A DNA stretch of 14,816 bases, from NCBI GenBank assembly GCA_023142975.1, contig JAGLIN010000034.1, positions 1 to 14,816 of the forward strand, given 5' to 3'. This DNA is from Candidatus Parcubacteria bacterium. Its GTDB lineage: Bacteria > Patescibacteriota > Minisyncoccia > JAHIHE01 > JAGLIN01. Both the position numbers and the translations under genes were made by a program. Positions 1-4,450 of this stretch are shown here, in pieces (the stretch's first letter is position 1; each line of letters begins with the position of its first letter). The notes beneath the pieces are model-generated. The model saw only the letters and a program-made list of their open reading frames with translations. It was not told the DNA's origin and did no database searches.

Positions 1-2
1 CT

Positions 3-290
3 CTCGTGGGGTGGCCGCTTATGATTGTTATTTTGTTTGGTTTTATAGTTGCTTTAATGGTTTCAAAAATTGTCGCCGCGATTGCGGTAGGACATTTTAT
101 TAACAAGAGACTTAAAGAAAGAGAACTTACAGAGAAATTTCCGTGGGTGAATTTTATTTTAGGGTATCTGGTATTGGTAGTCTTATGGATAGTTCCTATT
201 GTTGGCTGGCTGGCAGTTTGTCTAATTACGGCCTGGGCTTTCGGCGGGATTGTTTGGTATCTTTACAGAAAATTTGAGAATAGAAAATAA
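3..290 (+). CDS. membrane protein, C-terminal part (5' end outside window)
   Basis: The frame is open to the left edge, so this is probably the C-terminal end of a longer protein, although a GTG at 6 or ATG at 21 could start it. Two or three hydrophobic segments are visible: one right at the start, one around ILGYLVLVVLWIVPIVGWL, and a last one ending in a basic tail (YRKFENRK). A charged KRLKERELTEKF loop separates the first two. The pattern of a short hydrophobic helix, a basic loop and a Pro/Gly-rich helical hairpin resembles the membrane tail of some CPR polymer-forming (bactofilin-like) proteins. That resemblance is from memory and the diagnostic beta-helix part is not in the window, so the family is only a guess. 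A strong terminator follows 45 nt after the stop. Confidence 0.55.
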   Translation, partial: LVGWPLMIVILFGFIVALMVSKIVAAIAVGHFINKRLKERELTEKFPWVNFILGYLVLVVLWIVPIVGWLAVCLITAWAFGGIVWYLYRKFENRK

Positions 291-334
291 TTTATGGCGT
301 AAAAATAGTATTCCATAAAATATTAAATAAGAAC

Positions 335-362
335 AAAGACGACATTTCAAAATGTCGTCTTT
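335..362 (+). terminator. intrinsic terminator after the membrane protein gene
   Basis: A perfect inverted repeat, AAAGACGACATT / AATGTCGTCTTT, closes on a 4-nt loop and is followed by T-rich sequence. The 3' arm itself ends in a T run, so it can work rightward. The 5' side is A-rich, so it may be bidirectional. It separates the left-edge gene from the yebC promoter. Confidence 0.75.
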
Positions 363-407
363 TAGGTTTTTGATATTATTAATTTGATTGTTTCAATTAA
401 AAAATAA

Positions 408-436
408 TTGACCAAGCACTTCCTTTTTACTATACT
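408..436 (+). promoter_or_regulatory. sigma-70 promoter for yebC
   Basis: TTGACC at 408-413 and TATACT at 431-436 are separated by exactly 17 nt, one mismatch from consensus in each box. The predicted start near 443 gives a leader of about 50 nt before the yebC ATG. An AAAGGA at 458-463 is too far upstream of the ATG to act as its ribosome-binding site. Confidence 0.75.
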
Positions 437-495
437 TAAATAAGATAGAGTGTTATTAAAGGATATTCTTTTTTTGTTAGAATTAATTTAAATTT

Positions 496-1224
496 ATGTC
501 AGGACATTCAAAATGGTCAAAAATTAAAAGACAAAAAGGTGTTGCCGATGTGAAGAAAGGAAAGATCTTTTCACAGCTTTCTAAAATGGTAACGCTTACA
601 GCAAAGAGTGGAGGCGGGGATGCAAGTATGAATCCTGCTTTAAAATTGGCGGTTGAAAAAGCGAAGCAGGCGAATATGCCTTTAGATAATATTGAAAAAG
701 CGATAAAAAAAGGAACGGGCGAATTGGAAGGCGGCGCAATTGAAGAAGTTTTATATGAAGCGTATGGACCGGGCGGAATTGCGATAATTATAGAAGGAAC
801 GACTGATAATACAAACAGAACTGTGGCGGAAATAAAACATATTCTTTCCAAAAATAACGGAAGGCTTGGAGAGGTCGGAAGTGTAAAGTGGATGTTTGAT
901 AAATTTGGATATTTGGAAATTGATAAAAAAGATTTAAGTATTAGCGATGATGATTTAGAGATGCTTATTATAGATTCAGGAGCTGATGATTTTAAGTTGA
1001 TTGATGATATTATGGTAATTTACACGAAGCCTGAAGATTTATATAAAGTAAAAGAAAATTTGGAAAAAAATAAGATAAAAATAAATGACACTGGCTTTGA
1101 GTGGAAAGCAAAAAATATTATCAAAATTGATGATGAAAAAATAAACGCGCGGATAGAAAAATTATTTGAAGCATTGAATGAGCAGGAGGATGTGGGAGAA
1201 GTTTTTAGTAATTTGGAGGAGTAG
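496..1224 (+). CDS. yebC: YebC/PmpR/TACO1-family protein
   Basis: At 242 residues it matches the usual length of about 240-250. It opens with the hallmark MSGHSKWSKIKRQKG, followed by DVKKGKIFSQLSKMVTLTAK, NMPLDNIEKAIKKGTGEL, a GPGG loop (YEAYGPGGIAIIIEG) and TDNTNRTVAEIKHILSK. These are the conserved blocks of the three-domain YebC fold. The family has been described both as a DNA-binding regulator and, more recently, as a ribosome-associated factor that relieves stalling at polyproline stretches; the sequence alone does not choose between them. The start is fixed by the invariant N-terminus. No Shine-Dalgarno lies near the ATG. In many bacteria the next gene is ruvC; here ruvC lies 3.2 kb away. 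It ends in TAG, 30 nt before the next gene, with which it may be co-transcribed. Confidence 0.97.
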   Translation: MSGHSKWSKIKRQKGVADVKKGKIFSQLSKMVTLTAKSGGGDASMNPALKLAVEKAKQANMPLDNIEKAIKKGTGELEGGAIEEVLYEAYGPGGIAIIIEGTTDNTNRTVAEIKHILSKNNGRLGEVGSVKWMFDKFGYLEIDKKDLSISDDDLEMLIIDSGADDFKLIDDIMVIYTKPEDLYKVKENLEKNKIKINDTGFEWKAKNIIKIDDEKINARIEKLFEALNEQEDVGEVFSNLEE

Positions 1225-1254
1225 GATTTTTTGAGATTTTTTAAATATTAGACT

Positions 1255-1665
1255 ATGACAGTTTATCAAACAAAAACAAAAAAACTTTCTGAAACTAATT
1301 ATTCGGAAGTCAAAAAACATGCTGCATTTATTTTAAACCAGATAAAGAAAAGAACAAAAAGAAGACCATATATTCGCTCGGCTTATTTTAATAAGCAGAA
1401 AATATTCTTTGATTATTTCTGGATTCATTTGTCGCAAAAGAACCTAAGAGAAAGAATAAGAAGGCTCAGATATTTTCCTTGCGCTCTTGATTTGATTAGA
1501 AATTCCAGAATCGTTCCAGTTTCAATAGAAAATGCTGACAACAGAAATGAAATGTTGCATCGTTTTACTGGAAAAACAAAAGACAAAGAAGTATTTTTTG
1601 TTCAAATAAAAGAAAGTAAAAGGGGTGATAAAAAGTATCTGATGTCCTGTTTTCCCAAAAAATAA
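1255..1665 (+). CDS. small basic protein, possible BECR-fold (Barnase/EndoU/ColicinE5-D/RelE-like) nuclease
   Basis: This 136-residue protein is strongly basic (KKRTKRRPYIR, RERIRRLR) and has no signal peptide or membrane segment. Its C-terminal half reads as a run of beta strands with a conserved-looking H102-R-F-T-G, FFVQIKES at 114-121, and KKYLMSCFP near the end. That order of His, KFxVxIKE strand and YxxSxF strand recalls phage-type BECR nucleases found as uncharacterised proteins in CPR genomes. I infer this from memory of the pattern, not from a search. If right, it would be an RNase or toxin-like domain. It lies 30 nt after yebC with no separate promoter seen. No antitoxin gene is adjacent; the structured element just beyond its 3' end is on the opposite strand. 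It could equally be an unrelated conserved hypothetical. Confidence 0.7.
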   Translation: MTVYQTKTKKLSETNYSEVKKHAAFILNQIKKRTKRRPYIRSAYFNKQKIFFDYFWIHLSQKNLRERIRRLRYFPCALDLIRNSRIVPVSIENADNRNEMLHRFTGKTKDKEVFFVQIKESKRGDKKYLMSCFPKK

Positions 1666-1715
1666 AACCCTCTGCCAAGGTGAAGCCTAAAAACTTCGGG
1701 CGTGAGAGTTATATT
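1655..1715 (-). ncRNA. candidate small structured RNA with its own promoter and terminator
   Basis: On the minus strand a good promoter (1749-1722) is followed within a few bases by a compact foldable segment. Its outer stem pairs 1670-1676 with 1699-1708 around a 3-nt bulge, and its inner stem pairs GAAG 1682-1685 with CTTC 1694-1697 around an 8-nt loop. Downstream on the minus strand comes GGGTTTTATTTTTT, a typical terminator tract. Promoter, hairpin and U-tract within about 90 nt fit an independent RNA of roughly 50-60 nt. It would overlap the 3' end of the 1255-1665 gene in antisense. The hairpin may instead only be a terminator for leftward transcripts from gene 2433. No known RNA family is recognised. 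Confidence 0.4.
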
Positions 1716-1721
1716 ATTATT

Positions 1722-1749
1722 AGTATAGCAGGGAAATAAAATGTGTCAA
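1722..1749 (-). promoter_or_regulatory. leftward promoter for the candidate small RNA
   Basis: Read on the minus strand, TTGACA (1749-1744) and TATACT (1727-1722) are 16 nt apart, with a TGC extended -10 directly before TATACT. No leftward coding region follows; only the hairpin and T-tract at about 1715-1655 do. Confidence 0.55.
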
Positions 1750-1780
1750 ATTAAATTTGTGGATAATTTTTTGGAAATAA

Positions 1781-1830
1781 AAAAAAGGGACGAAAGTTGA
1801 ACCGAGTGCGGGTTCGGTTATCTTTTTTAT
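1781..1830. repeat. terminator-like repeat, copy 1 (partly decayed)
   Basis: The 30 nt beginning at 1781 are identical to 2612-2641, including GGGACGAAAG and TTGAACCGAGTGCG. In copy 2 the distal arm completes a long hairpin. Here that arm diverges after GGTTC, leaving a shorter hairpin (AACCGA / TCGGTT) followed on the plus strand by ATCTTTTTTATTTT. It could still terminate transcription in either direction. It abuts the TrmB relic at 1830, which suggests a recombination junction. Confidence 0.6.
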
Positions 1831-1891
1831 TTTCAAATTTATGTTTGATTCTTTGTGGAAAGAACTGGAAGGGAAGAATTTGCCAGAATAA
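1830..1891 (+). pseudogene. 3'-end relic of a second TrmB-type regulator gene
   Basis: These 62 nt match the last 62 nt of the intact regulator gene (4324-4385) with only three substitutions. All three are synonymous: TTG/CTG, GGA/GGG and CCG/CCA. The relic encodes FKFMFDSLWKELEGKNLPE followed by TAA, while everything upstream of 1830 is unrelated repeat sequence. Synonymous-only differences indicate that the copy diverged while still a working gene and was truncated later, rather than being a recent partial duplication. Confidence 0.85.
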
Positions 1892-1896
1892 AAAAA

Positions 1897-1944
1897 TAGA
1901 GCTCAATTTGAGTTTCTTTTTTTAAACTCAAATATGTTGCTCTA
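1897..1944. terminator. two-tier hairpin, possible bidirectional terminator
   Basis: TAGAGC (1897-1902) pairs with GCTCTA (1939-1944), and inside it TTTGAGTTT (1907-1915) pairs with AAACTCAAA (1924-1932) around an 8-nt T-rich loop; a short internal loop lies between the stems. It sits between the stop of the TrmB relic (1891) and the displaced C-terminal frame of the leftward gene (stop at 1953), as expected of a convergent terminator. The leftward side runs into TTTTTT, the complement of 1891-1896. Confidence 0.55.
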
Positions 1945-1952
1945 AAATAAAA

Positions 1953-2090
1953 TTAGGATAAACCGTCTCGTATCGTCTTCTTAAATTTTTGTTCTCTGAT
2001 TGATTTCTCGGTATCTCCTATTAATTCCGAAAAAGTATCAAAACCTTCAAAATCTTGGAAGACAGTTTTAATCTTCTTATTTACTTCTTC
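1953..2090 (-). pseudogene. displaced C-terminal reading frame of the 2433 gene (out of frame with its start)
   Basis: Directly after the microsatellite the minus strand has an open frame of 45 codons ending in TAA at 1955-1953. It begins EEVNKKIKTVFQDFEG and ends TIRDGLS, and is hydrophilic and protein-like. It has no start codon of its own. The upstream gene enters the repeat in another frame and stops at 2077. One more 8-bp unit, or two fewer, would join the two parts into a 162- or 154-residue protein. This is therefore most likely the true C-terminus of that gene in its ON phase. Confidence 0.65.
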
Positions 2091-2433
2091 TTTCTCTCTT
2101 TCTCTCTTTCTCTCTTTCTCTCTTTCTCTCTTTCTCTCTTTCTCTCTTTAATACATTAAGAGAATTTTTTAATTCTTTTATTTCTTTTTCAATGTCATTC
2201 ATTGACTCAGCAAATTCCCATTCATATCCCATAAACACCGCTACTTTCCCCATAAAATCATCAGGAACTCTATGTTCTATCACATCCTTCATAGTTTCTT
2301 TGGGTTTTTCTTTAATTATTGCATCCTTTAATAAAGAAAAGCTCCATGAAGGATCAAACCCAAACAGCACTAAACCAAATGAATCTGCAATTTTTTTTAC
2401 AGTATCTCTGTTTTTTATAAATCTATTTTCCAT
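2077..2433 (-). CDS. hypothetical coiled-coil protein, currently truncated at a microsatellite (likely phase-variable)
   Basis: As sequenced it encodes 118 residues. Residues 1-75 are a mixed, ordinary-looking sequence (MENRFIKNRDTVKKI, FGFDPSW, VPDDFMGKVAVFMGYEWEF). Then a charged helix (NDIEKEIKELKNSLNVLK) runs into a low-complexity REREKERK tail produced by the 8-bp repeat at 2091-2149, ending RRSK and a stop. The tail is a microsatellite artefact; the plausible C-terminus lies in another frame down to 1953. The ATG at 2433 is supported by AGGTGG 6 nt upstream, in a context shared with the neighbouring leftward gene. A conserved structured leader precedes it. No family is recognised and function is unknown. 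Because the repeat count decides the frame, a miscounted repeat in the assembly is a possible alternative to true phase variation. Confidence 0.65.
   Translation of the reverse strand: MENRFIKNRDTVKKIADSFGLVLFGFDPSWSFSLLKDAIIKEKPKETMKDVIEHRVPDDFMGKVAVFMGYEWEFAESMNDIEKEIKELKNSLNVLKREREKERKREREKERKRERRSK
2091..2149. repeat. octanucleotide microsatellite, 7 units plus 3 nt
   Basis: TTTCTCTC is repeated perfectly seven times from 2091 to 2146 and continues with TTT (minus-strand unit GAGAGAAA). It lies inside a leftward coding region. Because 8 is not a multiple of 3, each gain or loss of a unit changes the reading frame, and the repeat itself contains no stop in any frame. Confidence 0.95.
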
Positions 2434-2545
2434 AATTTTCCACCTATCCTTTTTAGTCCATTCTTCGCTTCTCGCTCCAGACAGCCGAGTCAGTTGCCTT
2501 GAAAATCAAGACACCCACCTCGGCGGTCTGGAGAAGTTAGTTTTT
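2434..2545 (-). promoter_or_regulatory. structured 5' leader RNA, copy A
   Basis: The core (2475-2533) folds into three nested stems: CTCCAGAC 2475-2482 with GTCTGGAG 2526-2533, GCCGAG 2484-2489 with CTCGGC 2519-2524, and CTTGA 2498-2502 with TCAAG 2506-2510. An asymmetric-looking internal loop lies between the second and third. The TTAGTTTTTCAA flank, the GGATAGGTGG ribosome-binding site and the GAAAATTATG start context are shared with copy B upstream of the next leftward gene, although the two proteins are unrelated. A 5'-UTR regulatory RNA (riboswitch-like or protein-bound) on the minus strand is the simplest reading. No known riboswitch consensus is recognised. A mobile hairpin element is the main alternative. 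Confidence 0.6.
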
Positions 2546-2610
2546 CAATTTTTAAAGAACTTTTTTATTCTCTCCTTTTTTCAACCAATAATTTTTGTGA
2601 TTATAAGCTG

Positions 2611-2655
2611 GAAAAAAGGGACGAAAGTTGAACCGAGTGCGTGGTTCTTTCGCCC
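2611..2655 (-). terminator. intrinsic terminator of the leftward gene ending at 2665 (repeat copy 2)
   Basis: On the minus strand, GGG-CGAAA-GAACC (2655-2643) pairs with GGTTC-CTTTCG-TCCC (2634-2618) around a short loop and is followed by CTTTTTTC. It begins 10 nt after the stop of the 3150-2665 gene. The plus-strand sequence 2612-2641 is repeated exactly from 1781. It would also reduce read-through into the copy A leader. Confidence 0.75.
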
Positions 2656-2664
2656 GTGAACTGA

Positions 2665-3150
2665 TTACTCAATTTTTTTATATGTCGCCTCAAATGCCGA
2701 TAGAAGCGAGTCATAATAAGGGGGTTTGATTCTTAATATCTCAATTTTTAAGGTTTTTTCTAAAACTTTAAAAAGTTGAGGAATCTTCTCCTCTTTGTAC
2801 AGCTCGTCAATGTTTACCCTGATTCTGCCTTCGTCTTTACCTTTTTCAGGCAGATTTTTTTCGATGAACTCTACTATTTCAGGTGGAATTTTTTCAATAG
2901 TAGTGAGGATGCAAAATTCCCTTGGGGGCAAGAAAAACAGAATTTTGTTTCCTTTTCTATAAACATCTAAGCGTTTCCCTTCTATTTTTACACAAAGAGA
3001 GCAATTTTTGTCTATTATTCTCGTCAAGTCATCCGAGAAGCCCATTGCTCTTTGTGCTACTTCTCTTAAATCCTTTTTTCTTAAATTATCCATTGAGACT
3101 AACCCACCATATAACCCAGTTAGATTTACTAGACGAAACCAAATTCCCAT
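2665..3150 (-). CDS. hypothetical protein, leader-RNA-controlled
   Basis: From the ATG at 3150 it encodes 161 residues. A GTG at 3159 would add three, but the ATG has AGGTG 6 nt upstream in exactly the arrangement seen for the 2433 gene, so the ATG is preferred. The N-terminus (MGIWFRLVNLTGLYGG) is mildly hydrophobic. The middle has a short beta-rich stretch (CVKIEGKRLDVYRKGNKILFFLPP), then an acidic/basic helical part (EIVEFIEKNLPEKGKDEG), and the protein ends YYDSLLSAFEATYKKIE. No domain is recognised. It is the first gene of a leftward unit with its own near-consensus promoter (3446-3418), a leader of about 260 nt, and its own terminator. It shares leader, ribosome-binding site and terminator sequence with the next leftward gene but not protein similarity. 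Confidence 0.7.
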   Translation of the reverse strand: MGIWFRLVNLTGLYGGLVSMDNLRKKDLREVAQRAMGFSDDLTRIIDKNCSLCVKIEGKRLDVYRKGNKILFFLPPREFCILTTIEKIPPEIVEFIEKNLPEKGKDEGRIRVNIDELYKEEKIPQLFKVLEKTLKIEILRIKPPYYDSLLSAFEATYKKIE

Positions 3151-3411
3151 AATTTTCACCTATCCTTTTCAGTCAATCCATCACAGCTTCATCAATGGGG
3201 GTTTCCCATCTCGCTCCAGACAGCCGAGTTAGTTGCCTTGAAAATCTTACAGGTTGAAACCTGAACTCCAGATTTATTTCTGTAGTTCACTCTTTAAGAG
3301 TGTAAAAAAATCAAGACACTCACCTCGGCGGTCTGGAGAATTTAGTTTTTCAAGGTGCATCTCTGAAAACATTTAGAGGTCAAGATGAATGATTTACTCT
3401 CTCATCTTGAA
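3151..3411 (-). promoter_or_regulatory. structured 5' leader RNA, copy B, with a 66-nt loop insertion
   Basis: Predicted transcription starts near 3411 on the minus strand. A 5' hairpin comes first (TCAAGATGA / TCATCTTGA). Next is the conserved core (3338-3214), with the same outer stem CTCCAGAC/GTCTGGAG and second stem GCCGAG/CTCGGC as copy A. Its apical stem CTTGA/TCAAG is opened by an extra 66 nt (3247-3312) bounded by AAAATC direct repeats. The insert can fold into three small hairpins. The leader ends in the ribosome-binding site GGATAGGTG and the ATG at 3150. Conservation of both stems despite the large insertion supports function as RNA. Confidence 0.6.
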
Positions 3412-3417
3412 CTGGGT

Positions 3418-3446
3418 ATTGTAGCATACAAAAAGGAATATGTCAA
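3418..3446 (-). promoter_or_regulatory. leftward sigma-70 promoter of the leader-controlled unit
   Basis: On the minus strand, TTGACA (3446-3441) and TACAAT (3423-3418) are 17 nt apart, a near-perfect consensus. The start near 3411 leads into leader copy B. Confidence 0.8.
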
Positions 3447-3487
3447 TGGTTAGAGGTTTAGGAAAGTGTATCTTGTTTAGTGAAGTA

Positions 3488-3515
3488 AAATAATAGCTGT
3501 GAATAGCTATTATTT
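3488..3515. promoter_or_regulatory. inverted repeat between divergent promoters, candidate operator
   Basis: AAATAATAGCT (3488-3498) and AGCTATTATTT (3505-3515) are perfect 11-nt arms around a 6-nt spacer. The site lies between the leftward promoter (-35 at 3446) and the rightward one (-35 at 3541), 25 nt upstream of the latter. The adjacent TrmB-type regulator is an obvious candidate ligand, but nothing in the sequence proves it. Confidence 0.45.
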
Positions 3516-3540
3516 GATGATAGATTGTTGTCAGGGGCTG

Positions 3541-3569
3541 TTGACAAAGTATTAAAATGGGAGTATAAT
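3541..3569 (+). promoter_or_regulatory. consensus sigma-70 promoter of the TrmB-type regulator
   Basis: Perfect TTGACA (3541-3546) and perfect TATAAT (3564-3569) with a 17-nt spacer. The predicted start near 3576 puts the 36-bp palindrome at the very 5' end of the mRNA. It also shows that a gene start upstream at 3525 would be wrong. Confidence 0.85.
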
Positions 3570-3578
3570 GGAACTAGA

Positions 3579-3614
3579 TGTCGTAGGGGCGGGTCGCGAC
3601 CCGCCCCTACGACA
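3579..3614. repeat. 36-bp perfect GC-rich palindrome in the 5' UTR
   Basis: Every base from 3579 to 3614 pairs symmetrically about 3596.5; the centre is GGGTCGCGACCC and the flanks are GTAGGGGC / GCCCCTAC. In this AT-rich context it stands out sharply. Its form is that of widespread GTAGGGGCGGGT-type dispersed palindromes (REP/MITE-like), an identification from general memory. As RNA it would form a very stable hairpin 12 nt before the ATG at 3627. Confidence 0.85.
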
Positions 3615-3626
3615 GTAATAAAAAAT

Positions 3627-4385
3627 ATGCGTCAAATTCTCAAACAACTCAACTTCTCCGACAAAGAAACAGATGTCTATCTGGCGGCTTTGAAATTGGG
3701 AGAAGGATCAATTACGGAGTTAGCTAAAAAGGCGAATATAAAAAGACCGACCGCTTATGTTGTTTTGGAAAGATTAAAAGAAATGGGACTCGTTTCTTTG
3801 AGTAAGAAAAAGGGGAAGCAGATATTTATTACAGAAAATCCGGAGAAATTATTAAAAGCGGTTGAGGAAGAAAAAGAAAAAATAATAGAAAAAGAAGAAA
3901 AAATAAAAGAAGCTCTGCCGAAGTTTAAAGCGTTAAGAAAAAAAGACACAACTGTGCCTCTGATAAAATATTATGAAGGAAAAGAGGGAATTTGGAATAT
4001 CGTTGAAGATTTGGTAGAATCAAAAGAGGAGAACTGGATTATCGCTACGGGCAAGATCTATGATGTGCTTGGTTTAAAACAATTTACAAAAAGAATTACT
4101 TTGAAACGAAGACAGTCAGGAGTTAAACTTAATATTATCGCCGATCATCATCCAGGAAATGTTAAGGGATATCAAGCAAATGAGTATTTTAGAGAATATC
4201 GTTTTATGCCTGATAAAATTAATCTTAATTCTTCTGTTTATATTTACGAAAACAAAGTCGCTCTAATCTTTTTTAAAGAGCCTTTAAGCGGTATTATCAT
4301 TGAAAACGAAGAATTGTTTTCCGTTTTCAAATTTATGTTTGATTCTTTGTGGAAAGAATTGGAAGGAAAGAATTTGCCGGAATAA
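3627..4385 (+). CDS. TrmB-family transcriptional regulator
   Basis: This 252-residue protein starts with a winged helix-turn-helix (about 1-75: LKQLNFSDKETDVYLAALKL, GEGSITELAKKANIKRPTAY, VLERLKEMGLVSLSKKKG). A Lys/Glu coiled coil follows (about 80-105, EEEKEKIIEKEEKIKEALPK). The C-terminal sensor-like part (about 115-250: PLIKYYEGKEGIWNIVEDL, ENWIIATG, IYENKVALIFFKEPLSGIIIENEELFSVF) resembles the phospholipase-D-like effector domain of short TrmB proteins common in CPR. The start is the ATG at 3627; an upstream TTG at 3525 would precede the promoter. The ligand is unknown. A diverged second copy survives only as its last 62 nt at 1830-1891. Divergent leftward genes and an inverted repeat at 3488-3515 are possible targets. 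Confidence 0.88.
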   Translation: MRQILKQLNFSDKETDVYLAALKLGEGSITELAKKANIKRPTAYVVLERLKEMGLVSLSKKKGKQIFITENPEKLLKAVEEEKEKIIEKEEKIKEALPKFKALRKKDTTVPLIKYYEGKEGIWNIVEDLVESKEENWIIATGKIYDVLGLKQFTKRITLKRRQSGVKLNIIADHHPGNVKGYQANEYFREYRFMPDKINLNSSVYIYENKVALIFFKEPLSGIIIENEELFSVFKFMFDSLWKELEGKNLPE

Positions 4386-4450
4386 TACCAAATTTATTTA
4401 ATCTATGTCATAATAGATATAGAATTAGAAAAATAAGATTAAAAATTTCT

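Noticed and set aside
2091..2149. CRISPR-like array
   Set aside because: The units are 8 bp and directly tandem without spacers; it is a simple microsatellite.
2600..2605. TATAAT on the minus strand as a promoter for leader copy A
   Set aside because: No acceptable -35 at the right distance, and it overlaps the end of the terminator; copy A may depend on read-through or on a promoter I could not identify.
2192..2659. Rightward open frame of 155 codons
   Set aside because: It runs antisense through the leader RNA, a leftward gene with a good ribosome-binding site, and a terminator. Its composition (Ser/Phe/Ile-rich) is typical of a shadow frame.
3525..3626. Upstream TTG start for the TrmB-type regulator
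   Set aside because: It lies before a perfect promoter and would translate the 36-bp palindrome; the ATG at 3627 gives the normal N-terminus.
4349..4450. Upstream ATG start for ruvC
   Set aside because: It would overlap the regulator gene and add 34 residues before the invariant GIDPG strand.
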